From the NCBI GenBank assembly GCA_949372635.1, contig CASIAB010000001.1, forward strand, positions 186,001 to 250,000: a stretch of DNA of 64,000 nt, written 5' to 3'. The position numbers were made by a program, and so were the translations under genes. Each line of letters begins with the position of its first letter. The stretch's first letter is position 1. Below are positions 8,867-19,027 of this stretch, one piece after another. This DNA comes from an uncultured Pseudomonadales bacterium. Lineage in GTDB: Bacteria > Pseudomonadota > Gammaproteobacteria > Pseudomonadales > Pseudohongiellaceae. The notes under the pieces are model-generated. The model worked only from the letters and a program-made list of their open reading frames with translations. It made no database searches and was not told the origin of the DNA.

Positions 8867-10129
8867 ATGAGCAAAGCTAACCTTTTCTACGCCCAGTCGG
8901 GCGGGGTCACCTCCGTTATCAACGCTAGCGCCTGCGGCGTTATCGAGACCGCGCGAAAAAACAAAGACAAGATAGGAAAGGTGTATGCAGGGCTTAATGG
9001 CATCGTAGGCGCCCTAAGAGAAAATCTCATCGATACTAGCAAAGAATCTAAGCAGGCGATTGCTGCACTTCGCTCAACCCCTGCAGGCGCATTTGGCTCT
9101 TGCCGCTACAAGCTGAAATCCTATGCCGAGAACAAACGTGAATACGAACGCCTTATGGAGGTGTTTGTCGCTCACAATATTCGTTATTTCCTCTACAACG
9201 GTGGCGGTGATTCACAGGACACTGCCAACAAGATTTCTCAGCTCAGCCTCGAGAAGGGCTATCCAATTACCTGCATCGGAGTACCAAAGACTGTCGATAA
9301 CGATTTACCTATAACAGACAATTCTCCGGGATTCGGATCTGTGGCAAAATACGTCGCCGTTTCTATCCGCGAAGCGGGACTGGATGTTGCGTCCATGTGT
9401 GATTCTTCGACGAAGGTCTTCGTCATGGAGGTGATGGGTCGACATGCAGGCTGGATCGCAGGTGCCGCCGGCTTAGCGACAGAGCAGGAGGGCGACGCGC
9501 CACACATAATCCTTTTCCCAGAGATCGCATTCGATAAAGAAAAGTTCCTGCGCAAAATAAAATCCAGTGTCAAGAAATACGGCTACTGCGCCATCGTGGT
9601 TTCAGAGGGCGCTCAGAACAAAGATGGATCGTTTCTAGCAGATGCTGGCGGGGCGGACGCTTTTGGACACGTGCAACTCGGCGGTGTCGCACCCTTCGTC
9701 GCAAAGATGATTAAGGATGAACTGGGGTACAAATACCATTGGGCTGTTGCCGATTATCTCCAGCGTGCGGCGAGACATATCGCCTCTGCAACCGATGTGA
9801 ATCAGGCCTATGCCGTTGGCCAGGCAGCAGTCGAGTTCGCACTGGCAGGAAAGAACGCCGTAATGCCAGCGATCGTTCGCGGCAAAGGAAAACGGTATAG
9901 CTGGAAAATTGGTGAGGCAAAACTATCAGCAGTCGCTAATGTAGAAAAAATGATGCCGAGAAACTTCATTTCCCGTGACGGCTTTCATATTACTGATGCC
10001 GCGCGGGAGTATCTTTCGCCACTGATTCAAGGCGAGGACTACCCCAAGTACAAGAATGGTATCCCACAGTATGCGAGGCTGAAGAAGCAGCTGGAAAAGA
10101 AGAAGCTACGAAAATGGAAAACAAGCTAA
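8867..10129 (+). CDS. pfp: Diphosphate-dependent 6-phosphofructokinase
   Basis: 420 residues. It interconverts fructose-6-P and fructose-1,6-bisphosphate using pyrophosphate, reversibly, in the cytoplasm. Diagnostic residues: [12 protein letters not shown] at the N-terminus, GGGDS at 112-116 (Asp where ATP enzymes carry Gly) and PKTVDND at 140-146 (Lys where ATP enzymes carry Gly). Both substitutions mark PPi dependence. MGRHAGW (190-196) is the substrate site. The internal ATG was chosen because the upstream 84 codons overlap ubiX antisense and lack homology. It ends in a 4-bp tail-to-tail overlap with pdxH. Confidence 0.93.
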   Translation: MSKANLFYAQSGGVTSVINASACGVIETARKNKDKIGKVYAGLNGIVGALRENLIDTSKESKQAIAALRSTPAGAFGSCRYKLKSYAENKREYERLMEVFVAHNIRYFLYNGGGDSQDTANKISQLSLEKGYPITCIGVPKTVDNDLPITDNSPGFGSVAKYVAVSIREAGLDVASMCDSSTKVFVMEVMGRHAGWIAGAAGLATEQEGDAPHIILFPEIAFDKEKFLRKIKSSVKKYGYCAIVVSEGAQNKDGSFLADAGGADAFGHVQLGGVAPFVAKMIKDELGYKYHWAVADYLQRAARHIASATDVNQAYAVGQAAVEFALAGKNAVMPAIVRGKGKRYSWKIGEAKLSAVANVEKMMPRNFISRDGFHITDAAREYLSPLIQGEDYPKYKNGIPQYARLKKQLEKKKLRKWKTS

Positions 10130-10764
10130 GGGGCTAGCCTATCGATGGACCAACTCGTATCGTCCTGCAGAAGATAACGAAAACGGTCATGTAAGCGATT
10201 CGCGCCACCCTGCCAGAATTCGATCTCCTTTGGCTTGATCCGATAGCCTCCCCAGAAGTCTGGAAGTGGAATTTCGCCGTTATTAAACTTTTGTTTCAAG
10301 CTCTCGAATTGATTCAAGAGAAATGATCGCGATGTCAGAACGCGGCTCTGCTGCGAGGCTATCGCAGCAATCTGACTTTCTTTTGGACGACTCGCAAAGT
10401 ACTTGAGCGACTCTGCAGCACTGACTTTTACCGTCTCACCACAGACCTTTACCTGTCGATCTATGGTATGCCAAGGAAAATGCAGGCTAATCTTGGGGTT
10501 TGTATCTAGCTCATCTGCCTTACGACTGCCGTAGTTTGTATAAAAAACAAAGCCGCTAGCATCGAAGTGTTTGAGCAATACGATGCGCTGACTAGGTTGG
10601 CCGTCTGCCGAGACAGTAGCAATAGTCATCGCATTAGGATCACCAATCCCTAGCTCGATGGCTTGCTGCATCCACATAGAAAACTGATCAAGCGGATCTG
10701 CGGCAAGTTCATCGAGACTTAGGCCACCATGCAAATACTCGCGGCGCAGTGATTCAAGATTCAT
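10126..10764 (-). CDS. pdxH: Pyridoxamine 5'-phosphate oxidase
   Basis: 212 residues, the normal length. It is an FMN-dependent enzyme that oxidises PNP/PMP to pyridoxal 5'-phosphate. Seen: the [14 protein letters not shown]-terminal block, [23 protein letters not shown], the FMN-binding [26 protein letters not shown], and the C-terminal [11 protein letters not shown] and NRLHDRFRY, where the final block carries substrate-binding Arg and His. The window also carries pdxJ at 19 kb, so two vitamin B6 steps are present though not in one operon. Confidence 0.95.
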   Translation of the reverse strand: MNLESLRREYLHGGLSLDELAADPLDQFSMWMQQAIELGIGDPNAMTIATVSADGQPSQRIVLLKHFDASGFVFYTNYGSRKADELDTNPKISLHFPWHTIDRQVKVCGETVKVSAAESLKYFASRPKESQIAAIASQQSRVLTSRSFLLNQFESLKQKFNNGEIPLPDFWGGYRIKPKEIEFWQGGANRLHDRFRYLLQDDTSWSIDRLAP

Positions 10765-10834
10765 AGTAAAGTCCAGGCGTTGCTTCCAGCCCGAAGGCTA
10801 AACTAAAATGTAATGGCTTGCGATATTACGGAGG

Positions 10835-11455
10835 CTATCGAATGAAATTTCCGTAATCCCAAAGTTGCTGTCGCGGCGAACCCGTAACGTAGTAATAGGT
10901 TCCATGGCCATGCTTTTCATTGGCAAAGAATTTACCAACGTACTTCTGTCCACCCGGCCAGCGATAAGTTCCCTCACCGTGATAGAAGTCGTCGAAAAAT
11001 GTACCGCTATAGTTTTCGACATTCTCTTTCATCCAAAACTCGCTATGTTCGTTCTCGCGCCACTCGGCTAATCCGATAAAGTAAGATCCCTGACCATTGC
11101 GTTTGTCCTCTTGCCAATGACCGATATACAGCTTTCCGCTTCCATTCCAATAAGTGCCGCGGCCGGAGCGAATGCCCATATCATAATTGCCGTCATAGAT
11201 AGCTTTAGCGACGAACGAGATAGGAATCTCGAGACGGCCTTTTCCGTGAAACTCGCCACCCCTGAAAATTCCGAAATACTCACCTTTACCCCATTGGGTG
11301 GTGAGTTCCATTCGGCCTCTGCCCTCGATGCAATCGCCTAGAACGCATTCTTCGGCAGTCACCCCCGCGAGAGATTGTGCTGTGATAGCGGCCGAAGAAA
11401 GCAAAAATCCTAGGCCTGCTGCCAATTGATAAAGCGTGAATCGTCTGATATTCAT
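10835..11455 (-). CDS. Secreted MORN-repeat protein
   Basis: 206 residues with a signal peptide (hydrophobic about 8-28, ending SAAITAQS). The mature part carries MORN repeats of the form G.G.....G..Y.G.W, for example GRGTYWNGSGKLYIGHW, GEGTYRWPGGQKYVGKF and GHGTYYY. MORN motifs usually form extended beta hairpins that bind lipids or proteins. Two conserved-looking Cys (EECVLGDC) follow the signal peptide and may form a disulfide. ATG 11455 is preferred to a GTG at 11467. The function is unknown. Confidence 0.8.
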   Translation of the reverse strand: MNIRRFTLYQLAAGLGFLLSSAAITAQSLAGVTAEECVLGDCIEGRGRMELTTQWGKGEYFGIFRGGEFHGKGRLEIPISFVAKAIYDGNYDMGIRSGRGTYWNGSGKLYIGHWQEDKRNGQGSYFIGLAEWRENEHSEFWMKENVENYSGTFFDDFYHGEGTYRWPGGQKYVGKFFANEKHGHGTYYYVTGSPRQQLWDYGNFIR

Positions 11456-11571
11456 AGGACTAACCACTAATTACGGCTCAATTTCCAGATGCGTGCATTG
11501 CCGACAATTATAACTCTTCGCTGGCTGCACTCAAGTTTTCACCCAATTCAGCTAAGGGCACAAATGTAGGG

Positions 11572-14241
11572 CTATACGACCCTGCGTAGCACATTGAGAG
11601 GGCTGGTACTCACAACCTCTCGAGTAGAGTTCATGCCTAAACCAGCGATAAGCACCATACCTAATAGAGGCCCAGCTGCCCATACCCAGTAGTGCATATT
11701 GAATTCCTGCTCAAACACCTCCTCCTGAAGATAATAGAGACTTGCCTCCGCACCGACAGTCGCGATGATACCCGCTAACGCACCAATGCTCGCAAATTCT
11801 ATCAAGAGACTAGTAAGAATAAGTCTCTTCCCGGCACCTAATGTGCGCAGTATCGCGTTCTCATGAAAACGCTCATCGAGTGTTGCGTTAACACAGGCCA
11901 GCAACACAAGCGCGCCACACACGAGCACTAACACTGAGATCAATTCGATAGCTGAAGTCACCTGAGCGATAATGTTCTGTACCTGTTCAATCAATGCATC
12001 TATTTCTATAACAACCATCGTAGGAAAAAGCCTAACCAAGTCATTGAGCAATATCTTTTGGTCTCTCTCCATCAATGCCGTCGATAAGAACGTTGCACCC
12101 AAGTGATTTATCGTCCCTGGCGAAAAAATGATAAAAAAGTTCGGCTGCATATTGTCCCAGCGCACGCTACGAAAACTACTCACTTCGGCAAAAATAGTTT
12201 GCTGATTAATCTCGAACTCAACCCTATCGCCGATTTTAATATCCAGCCAGCCGGCATAATCATCTTCGAGAGACACATACCCTGCATCGACAGCCTCTCC
12301 CCACCAGACGCCATCGGTAACTAAATTATCCGGCGGCAACTCATCGGCCCAGGTGACTTGGCGACGGCCTAGCCGGCCTTGGACCTGCCCTTCTTCCTGT
12401 TCCTGGGACTCTGCGCTATTTCCCGTAGCAGTATCGAGTTCGCTACGTGTTTGATCGTAGCGGCTGCTTTCTTCCTCCGATTGACCGCCCTCGGTAATGC
12501 TACTGCGCTCTTCCTCAGCACCAAGTTCTTCCTCGGGCTCGGGTATCTCACCATTTACCGAAATGACCCTAGCGCTGATTAGAGGATAGAACGCATTGCT
12601 TTCGACACCGTTCTTGGCGAAGAAGCTCTCGATCCCATCGATTTGGGATTCGGTAATGTTCATCATGAAATGGTTTGGCGTATTCTCGGGAAGCTGCCCC
12701 TGCCAGTCATCGATTAAATCCGTACGCAACAAGGTCAGAATTAACAGCGACATGATTGTCACGGAGAATACCATCACCTGCAGTACATTCTGTTTGCGTC
12801 GTCGTCGCGCCGCTGTCATGGCCAATTTCCAGGCACTGCCTGCCTTCATGCCAACCGATCCACTGGAGCGAAGCAATATATAAGAGAGCACCGAGAGGAA
12901 CAGCACGATAGCCGCAACCGCTGTCACCAAGACCGTCGTAAGTACTAGAGACTGGCTATACCAATACACAAGAAAAATAGTGCCTAGAATGCCAAAAATA
13001 TAAGGCACGCTGGCACCAAACTCCTGCTGATCGAGATCTTTACGCAATACACGCAGTGGTGGCGTAGCACGCAGCGCCAGCAATGGTGGCAATGCAAATG
13101 AGAGCAGACATATCACAGCGGTTAGCGAACCGATGACGAATGGTTCGAATCCTGCAGCAGGGAGATCTACAGTGATGACTGCCTGCAAAAGACGCAGAAT
13201 CACATGATGTACCAACCAGCCAAGAATGCAGCCGACAGCGATAGAAGTGAAAACCAGAACCGATTGTATGGCTAAATAAATTATGCCGATCTCGTTTGAG
13301 GTACAGCCGAAGGTTTTCAGAATCGCCACATAGTCATAGTGACGCTCAGCATAGCGCTTGGCGGTCAGTGCTATTGCCACCCCAGCAAGAAGCACTGCAA
13401 ACAATGAGCCTAGCAAAAGGAAACTCTCGGCCTTGTTCAGCGCGTCACTAATCTCTTCGCTCTCGTCGCGCACATCTCGAATTCGGTATTCACCCGGGTA
13501 TTCCTCGGAGATCCATTCGGAAAACGCTTCGAGCGTTTCTAGCTCTTCGCCTGCGAATAAGGCGCGATAAGCAACTCGACTGCCGAGCTGCACTACATTG
13601 GTCTGCGCCACATCATTCATGCTTAACATAAGACGCGGGCCTGCATTGTCTAGCATACCGGCCTGCTGTCGATCCGGCTCGGCGATAATGATCTTGCTGA
13701 CAGTCAATTCTGCCTCGCCAACGAATACAGAGTCCCCCACATCTATGCCTAGAGCAGAAAGCGCTCTAGACTCTAACCACACCTCGCCTGGTGGCGGGCC
13801 ACTCAAAATTGGAAATCCGCGAATAAAAGGTTCATCAGCGATGATCACTTCACCCCGCAGCGGGTAGTCAGAGCTCACCGCTTTTGCTGCGACTAGCATA
13901 TTGCCGGACTCGGAGAACGCCATGGAAGTGAATGAGAGAACACGCGCTGTGCGTAAGCCCAGAGATTCGGCGTAGTCTAGAATAGCTTCCGGTGGAGGCT
14001 GACGGCTGATCAGCACTCTATCCGCTGCAAGAATGTTTGCGGATTCGAGTATCAGGGCCTTTTCCAATCGGTCTGTAAAAAGCGCTATGCCGGTAACTGA
14101 AGCTACTGCCATAACTAGAGCAATAAACAACAGACGAATCTCTCCGCCCCGCCAGTCGCGCCATAGCAAGCGCAAGGCCAGCCCGAAGAGGGTCGAGAAT
14201 GTTTTGTTACCACCGCTTGTTGCAGCCACTGCATTAGACAC
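11572..14241 (-). CDS. ybbP: FtsX-type ABC transporter permease (YbbP-like)
   Basis: An 889-residue inner-membrane protein with two FtsX/MacB-type halves, each with long extracytoplasmic domains. A first transmembrane segment lies near 30-60, a central group of segments at about 280-480, and a C-terminal group from about 745 to the end (LISVLVLVCGALVLLACVNA, LAGIIATVGAEASLYYL). Residues of about 570-640 form an unusually acidic, Glu/Gln/Ser-rich insertion inside the second periplasmic domain. The order permease-ATPase divergent from tesA is the conserved ybbP-ybbA-tesA arrangement. It overlaps the ATPase gene by 8 bp. Substrate unproven; lipid or envelope processing is usually suggested. Confidence 0.9.
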   Translation of the reverse strand: MSNAVAATSGGNKTFSTLFGLALRLLWRDWRGGEIRLLFIALVMAVASVTGIALFTDRLEKALILESANILAADRVLISRQPPPEAILDYAESLGLRTARVLSFTSMAFSESGNMLVAAKAVSSDYPLRGEVIIADEPFIRGFPILSGPPPGEVWLESRALSALGIDVGDSVFVGEAELTVSKIIIAEPDRQQAGMLDNAGPRLMLSMNDVAQTNVVQLGSRVAYRALFAGEELETLEAFSEWISEEYPGEYRIRDVRDESEEISDALNKAESFLLLGSLFAVLLAGVAIALTAKRYAERHYDYVAILKTFGCTSNEIGIIYLAIQSVLVFTSIAVGCILGWLVHHVILRLLQAVITVDLPAAGFEPFVIGSLTAVICLLSFALPPLLALRATPPLRVLRKDLDQQEFGASVPYIFGILGTIFLVYWYSQSLVLTTVLVTAVAAIVLFLSVLSYILLRSSGSVGMKAGSAWKLAMTAARRRRKQNVLQVMVFSVTIMSLLILTLLRTDLIDDWQGQLPENTPNHFMMNITESQIDGIESFFAKNGVESNAFYPLISARVISVNGEIPEPEEELGAEEERSSITEGGQSEEESSRYDQTRSELDTATGNSAESQEQEEGQVQGRLGRRQVTWADELPPDNLVTDGVWWGEAVDAGYVSLEDDYAGWLDIKIGDRVEFEINQQTIFAEVSSFRSVRWDNMQPNFFIIFSPGTINHLGATFLSTALMERDQKILLNDLVRLFPTMVVIEIDALIEQVQNIIAQVTSAIELISVLVLVCGALVLLACVNATLDERFHENAILRTLGAGKRLILTSLLIEFASIGALAGIIATVGAEASLYYLQEEVFEQEFNMHYWVWAAGPLLGMVLIAGLGMNSTREVVSTSPLNVLRRVV

Positions 14242-14935
14242 TCGCTACTTCCTCATCTCTGGCGCTGGTCTTCTCATCGCTTACCGCTTCACCAGCAACC
14301 AGCCTGACGATGCGATCACACTTCTGCGCGAGTCGCTCATCATGAGTTACTAAAACTAGAGTAGTAGAAAACTCACGATTGAGATCGAATAGAAGTTCTA
14401 CGATCTTCGCACCGGTAGCCGTATCGAGATTTCCCGTAGGCTCATCGGCGAATAATATTCGCGCCTCGGTAGCGAATGCGCGAGCGATAGCTACGCGCTG
14501 CTGTTCACCCCCGGAGAGTTGATTCGGATAGTGATGCCCGCGCTCATCTAATCCTACCCTTGCTAAGAGGCGCTTGGCCTTCTCGTTCGCCTGAGCATCG
14601 CCCTTCAATTCTATGGGCAACATCACGTTCTCCAACGCAGTAAGACTGGGCAGAAGCTGGAAAGATTGGAAGACGAACCCGACGAGCTTGCCGCGCAATA
14701 CAGCGCGCTGCTCTTCATCCATAGCACTGAGGCTCTGCCCGTCCAATGCAACATCGCCGGAAGTCGCCGTATCAAGGCCGGCCATCAAGCCAAGCAGCGT
14801 CGACTTGCCGGAGCCGGAGGCACCTACAATCGCTACGGCTGCTCCGGTATCAATATTCAGGCTGACTGATTTAAGGATGGTCAGCAGACCCTCGCTGGTA
14901 TCTACACTCTTAGTTAGGTTTTCGATTCGAATCAT
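14234..14935 (-). CDS. ybbA: ABC transporter ATP-binding protein (YbbA-like)
   Basis: 233 residues, a complete nucleotide-binding subunit: Walker A GASGSGKST (about 38-46), Q-loop FVFQSFQLLPSLTALENV, signature LSGGEQQRVAIARA, Walker B ILFADEPTGNLD, and the switch His in LVTHD. It belongs to the MacB/LolD subgroup that pairs with FtsX-like permeases, here the overlapping downstream gene. The partner tesA is divergent about 200 bp away, as in Escherichia coli. Confidence 0.93.
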   Translation of the reverse strand: MIRIENLTKSVDTSEGLLTILKSVSLNIDTGAAVAIVGASGSGKSTLLGLMAGLDTATSGDVALDGQSLSAMDEEQRAVLRGKLVGFVFQSFQLLPSLTALENVMLPIELKGDAQANEKAKRLLARVGLDERGHHYPNQLSGGEQQRVAIARAFATEARILFADEPTGNLDTATGAKIVELLFDLNREFSTTLVLVTHDERLAQKCDRIVRLVAGEAVSDEKTSARDEEVASV

Positions 14936-15142
14936 GTACTCAGGGTCTCTTACAAATGCGTGTCAGGCAGCGATTATAGTCCAATTTGGCGCGTCAGTAT
15001 GGATTGCATTAGTCATTTGTCTCTATAGAATACAGGCATAAGCCATTTATTTACTTGCTCTACGTAGCCGAGACAATACCGGTTTACCATATTATTCCAC
15101 CCTATATGCTTTTGATACGATGAGACCCCGTTTAACTTGACC

Positions 15143-15790
15143 ATGCGTTTAATACGACTATGCATTTTCTGCTTTAGCTGCTCAATTTATTTAAGCAGCT
15201 GGGCTGCAGCAGATGAGAATCTGACCCTCCTTATCTATGGCGACAGCCTGAGCGCGTCCTATGGCATCGAGCAGGAGCAGGGATGGGTCAATCTTCTGAA
15301 AATTAAACTGCTCTCGGAGAAGTTGCCCGTGGATGTAGTTAATGGCAGTGTGAGCGGCGAGACCACCACCGGTGGTCTGGCGCGACTGCCAGCGATGTTG
15401 AACAGCTATGAACCGGAGTTATTGATACTCGAGTTAGGCGGCAACGATGGCCTGCGCGGCTTGCCGCTGGAGCTCATGCACGAGAACCTGGCATCGATGA
15501 TAGATTTAGCAAAGGCCAACGGCGCCGAAGTTATTCTTACCGGGATTCAGATCCCACCAAACTATGGACCGCGCTATACCGCTCCCTTCTTTGATACCTA
15601 CGCGACCCTCGCAGAGCAAAAGTCACTTCCTCTAGTGCCATTTCTGATCGAGGGAATTCCGCAGCAGCCTGAGCTAATGCAGAACGATGGCATCCATCCA
15701 CGCGCAGAAGCGCAGCTCATGATCCTCGACAATGTATGGCCCATCCTTGAGCCACAGCTCAAAAGCCTACTGAATAGAGTAGCAAAGTAA
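15143..15790 (+). CDS. tesA: Periplasmic SGNH esterase / lysophospholipase L1 TesA
   Basis: 215 residues with a signal peptide (about 1-22). SGNH-hydrolase blocks: GDSLSASYG with catalytic Ser35, NGSVSGETTTGGLARLP, GGNDGLRG (99-105) and DGIHPRAEAQ with catalytic Asp182 and His185. It hydrolyses acyl thioesters, lysophospholipids and aryl esters in the periplasm. ATG 15143 was chosen over a TTG at 15137. Divergence from ybbA/ybbP is the conserved context and supports the assignment. Confidence 0.93.
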   Translation: MRLIRLCIFCFSCSIYLSSWAAADENLTLLIYGDSLSASYGIEQEQGWVNLLKIKLLSEKLPVDVVNGSVSGETTTGGLARLPAMLNSYEPELLILELGGNDGLRGLPLELMHENLASMIDLAKANGAEVILTGIQIPPNYGPRYTAPFFDTYATLAEQKSLPLVPFLIEGIPQQPELMQNDGIHPRAEAQLMILDNVWPILEPQLKSLLNRVAK

Positions 15791-15846
15791 GAGAACCGAA
15801 GAAGGTTAGTTCGAAGCTTGAGCTAAAGATTTGAACCGGTGTTGCT

Positions 15847-16128
15847 TTAGAAGGAAAGCTGGATTTTGTCTACGCTATCCAGATCGAAGCCCTTGCCCTG
15901 ATACCAACGACGCAGCTCTTTAGAATCACCCTTGGCCTCACCATAGATAGACATTACCTGCTCGTCTTTGCAGAAGGCGATAACCTCATCTAACAGAGCA
16001 GAGCCAATATCCAATTTACGTCAGTACTGGCTAATCTCAATTATCTTAAGGCAATTGCTAACGCCGGGGTGCGGAATCATTATTGGCCGCGCTCCGAGAA
16101 ATCTATCGTCAGTGATTGTTCTCAAAAC
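15847..16128 (-). pseudogene. GNAT acetyltransferase remnant
   Basis: The minus strand reads IIEISQY-stop-RKLDIGSALLDEVIAFC, then YGEAKGDSKELRRWYQGKGF and ends LDSVDKIQLSF-stop. This is the C-terminal half of a GNAT N-acetyltransferase: the acetyl-CoA loop normally R/Q-x-x-G-x-G/A, here RKLDIGSA, and the helix before the final strands. An in-frame TGA at 16021-16023 sits where a Trp is usual. No N-terminal half with a start codon is found upstream. The rest of 15791-16429 shows no convincing gene. Confidence 0.7.
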
Positions 16129-16429
16129 GAGAGCTCAGCCGTGCAAAGCCGATAGCACTGCTACCACTATAAACATGAAAAACAGGATCGAGGCCAAACC
16201 ATTAGGCTTGGCTACTCTTGAGTCTGGTATGACACACTGTAATTTCTGAAACATTGTTAGTGACCCAAATAGGCTCTTCTAGTAGACGTCCATATTCTCG
16301 TTAAGATGGATGACGAACATCTGCACCATGCGGAAAAGTGTGAAGAGAGTCACATAAAAAATGCTCGCAAAACCCGCTATTTACTCTCTTTTCGCCGGGC
16401 TGGCTAAGCTGCAACATCACAGTCTACAA

Positions 16430-17716
16430 TTACGGTTTTTGACTAACTGGCTTACTTTTCATGCGATAGAGCATGATAGCGGAGGAGATATTACAGAGCG
16501 CAATCACTAACAAAGCAAGGTCATAATTGCCAACAAGATCGTAGTAATAAGCGACCAATACCGGACCTAGTGCCGACATACCAAAGGTAAATGGCATCGC
16601 TGTAGATCTCACCGAACCAAGATAGCGCCGCCCGAAGAACGTCGCCCATATCACTTCTTGTAAGGGTAGCAAGCCGCCCCAGCCAATCCCCATTAACAAA
16701 AATCCAGCGTAGACCAGAAGATCTAGCTCATTCGCTACACTAAAGACTATAAGCATCACCGCGCTACCAGTGATAGCCGCGCCTAAGGAAGCAAGCTTTC
16801 GCGGACTGTAGCGGTCGATGAGAATGCCCCAGAGGGGTTTGCTCAGAAAAGCTGGCACTGACGCCAACGAAATCATAGTGGAGGCAACAAGCCTCGAATA
16901 GCCAGCATCCGTCATCAGCGGAATCGTCTGAATCAGCATTACTGTAATCGAAATTTGAAATAAGCCGAATGCCAGCACCAAGAAATAGAAGCTGGAGGTG
17001 CGCATTGCCTGCGCACGCGTCATGGAATTCTCAAAATCAGCCTGCGCTGCCGCGCCGTGACCCTGCGACATCTCTTCTTCTGTCTTTCCATCGGGGTGCA
17101 AGCAGTGATCTTCTGGGCTGCGCCGCATGATAAATGCCATCGGCAGAGTAAGCAGTCCTGCCGCAATACCGAGCAGCTTCCATGAAGCTCGCCAACCGAA
17201 TTCATCCACCATCCATGTCGATAATATCGGTAGTATGATACCCGAAAGTGAGATTCCCATTCCCGCCAGAGCAACCACCCTCCCACGACGCTCGACAAAC
17301 CATTTACCTAAGGTCACATTGACTACTAAATTGCCGATCAATGCCGCGCCAGCGGTGAGCATTAGTCCGTTTAGCAGCAACCACTGACCAAGCGTAGTTA
17401 TATTCCCGAGACTATAAGTCGCGGCAGACAAAATGAATGCACCCACGATTATGAAGCGGCGTCCTCCATAGCGATCTATGGCGGAGCCGATTACAAAACC
17501 TGTACAAGCTAGAACAACTTGCCCTATAGAACGAGATAGACTGAATTCGGCCCGAGTCCAGCCAAACTCCTCGGTCATCGGAATGAGGAATGAGCCTACA
17601 ATGTAGTTGGACATGCCAACGGCAACGAATTGCGTGACGAATCCCGCCACGACGATCCAGTAACCATAGTAGATACGATTGGATTGGAAGTTATCGCTCA
17701 AGCTTTCTTCCAACAA
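16430..17716 (-). CDS. MFS transporter
   Basis: 428 residues with about 12 hydrophobic segments. The N-terminal half carries a cytoplasmic loop-2 signature (IDRYGGRRFIIVG), and the second half repeats it as IDRYSPRKLASLG, the twofold symmetry of the major facilitator superfamily. The start FGWTRAEFSLSRS resembles the oxalate/formate antiporter and monocarboxylate group. It is a proton-coupled inner-membrane carrier of a small organic solute, probably an acid, but the substrate is inference. No operon partner. Confidence 0.88.
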   Translation of the reverse strand: MLEESLSDNFQSNRIYYGYWIVVAGFVTQFVAVGMSNYIVGSFLIPMTEEFGWTRAEFSLSRSIGQVVLACTGFVIGSAIDRYGGRRFIIVGAFILSAATYSLGNITTLGQWLLLNGLMLTAGAALIGNLVVNVTLGKWFVERRGRVVALAGMGISLSGIILPILSTWMVDEFGWRASWKLLGIAAGLLTLPMAFIMRRSPEDHCLHPDGKTEEEMSQGHGAAAQADFENSMTRAQAMRTSSFYFLVLAFGLFQISITVMLIQTIPLMTDAGYSRLVASTMISLASVPAFLSKPLWGILIDRYSPRKLASLGAAITGSAVMLIVFSVANELDLLVYAGFLLMGIGWGGLLPLQEVIWATFFGRRYLGSVRSTAMPFTFGMSALGPVLVAYYYDLVGNYDLALLVIALCNISSAIMLYRMKSKPVSQKP

Positions 17717-17885
17717 GTTTTGGATGGAGCAGTGGCAAGTGCGTCTTACCGTAGAGATATCCGCGGAGCGCGCAGTCTAATCTAAGAGGACGTTATAGTA
17801 TATAAAAAGTATGCGCACCAGATAAAGCCCAATAATATGACACCTGACCCTTTTTAGTGAAAGCTAAGACCTAACGCTACAAATT

Positions 17886-18887
17886 CTAATTTCTGAGCCG
17901 GCTCTCTGGCATGCCATTACGACCACCGCGTCTACGCTGCACGTTAGCCCCTCGGGGTGACTGACGAGGCGACACTGCTGACCGGTTTTTCCTACCCTGA
18001 TTTTCCAGCTCACGCCTCTCGGCGTTCTGTCGACCTTGTCTTTCCAACACGTTACTTCGTTGATCAAAAGATGGAACACTTTGGACACTGCGCGAACCTC
18101 TATCGGGAATTGCTTCGGCGAACCGATCTCTCCCACCCCGCTCAGTTCTTTGGCCCTGTCCGCGGCCCTGATCACTTCTACCTTCCTGAAGACTGGGCGC
18201 GGCGCCACCATTATTGCCGCGAAAAACTGGAGGAACTGCACGCTGTCGGCTGGGCACTATGCGACCGTTCGACCTAGACTCGTGATCTCGGCGATCATAA
18301 TAAGCTGATTTGCCACGACGAAGATCTATGCCGCGTAAACCCAAGTGAGGTGAACCCGAGTTAAGTGACCCATAGTTGCGAAAACCATAGTTGCGCAAAC
18401 TAATGATTGATATAACACTGTAAAGTGAATTATAGGCTGGGTCATAGCTCTGCTTACGTAAACCGGCGTAATAAAATTCATCGCTTAAATTTGTGAACAC
18501 GTTACTTAATATACTTATCTCACGATACAGATTTGGATCATGGCTACGTCGATCGGCTGCAAAAAATACTTGCTCGAGACGCTCGTAGCCGCGACGAACA
18601 TCTTTGAAGTGTGAACGGATATGGGAATTACTGCGATTACGTCTTAATGAATCGGCAAGTCGTGAAGCCTTCATTTTCAGGGTTACAGCACGCTGATGAA
18701 CGGAGTCATAGTGGCGGGTGTAGCGAAGATCATCTGCTAGCTGAGCGCTAATCAATTCGATCTGATTCACGAGCCGGGGTAGTTCGAAATCTGTAGCAAA
18801 TACAATATTGGGTGTCAGAACCACTAATACAACGACGATGCTCGCCCAGCGCGGAATGCTTACTAGCCTTAAACCCCTGCTTTTCAT
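17886..18887 (-). CDS. Secreted Arg-rich protein of unknown function
   Basis: 333 residues from the second ATG, which has GGGG 8 nt upstream. It has a signal peptide (SIVVVLVVLTPNIVFA). Residues of about 30-150 are helical and may be a coiled coil (LVNQIELISAQLADDLRYTR, KDVRRGYERLEQVFFAADRR). The C-terminal 170 residues are low-complexity: Arg, Gly, Gln, Ser and Asn with almost no hydrophobics (GGRDRFAEAIPDRGSRS, RQGRQNAERREL). Net charge is strongly positive, suggesting binding to an anionic polymer such as nucleic acid or lipopolysaccharide. I recognise no family. Confidence 0.7.
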   Translation of the reverse strand: MKSRGLRLVSIPRWASIVVVLVVLTPNIVFATDFELPRLVNQIELISAQLADDLRYTRHYDSVHQRAVTLKMKASRLADSLRRNRSNSHIRSHFKDVRRGYERLEQVFFAADRRSHDPNLYREISILSNVFTNLSDEFYYAGLRKQSYDPAYNSLYSVISIISLRNYGFRNYGSLNSGSPHLGLRGIDLRRGKSAYYDRRDHESRSNGRIVPSRQRAVPPVFRGNNGGAAPSLQEGRSDQGRGQGQRTERGGRDRFAEAIPDRGSRSVQSVPSFDQRSNVLERQGRQNAERRELENQGRKNRSAVSPRQSPRGANVQRRRGGRNGMPESRLRN

Positions 18888-19027
18888 AACATCCACCCCT
18901 TATCGAATGAATTCGACCCTGATCGTGATCTAATAGTATAGGCGCAGGGGCTGAACACTAACTTAACAGGGTGCGTCTTTAACTCGTAAGTTTCCAGATT
19001 TCCCCTAACTATCTGCTCAGCACCTAC

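Noticed and set aside
16135-16254. 39-codon minus-strand frame (MFQKLQCVIPDSRVAKPNG...) with a hydrophobic segment
   Set aside because: No ribosome-binding site and no known family; may be part of older decayed sequence, so not annotated as a gene.
17864-18241. 125-codon frame on the minus strand
   Set aside because: A shadow of the Arg-rich secreted protein in another frame.
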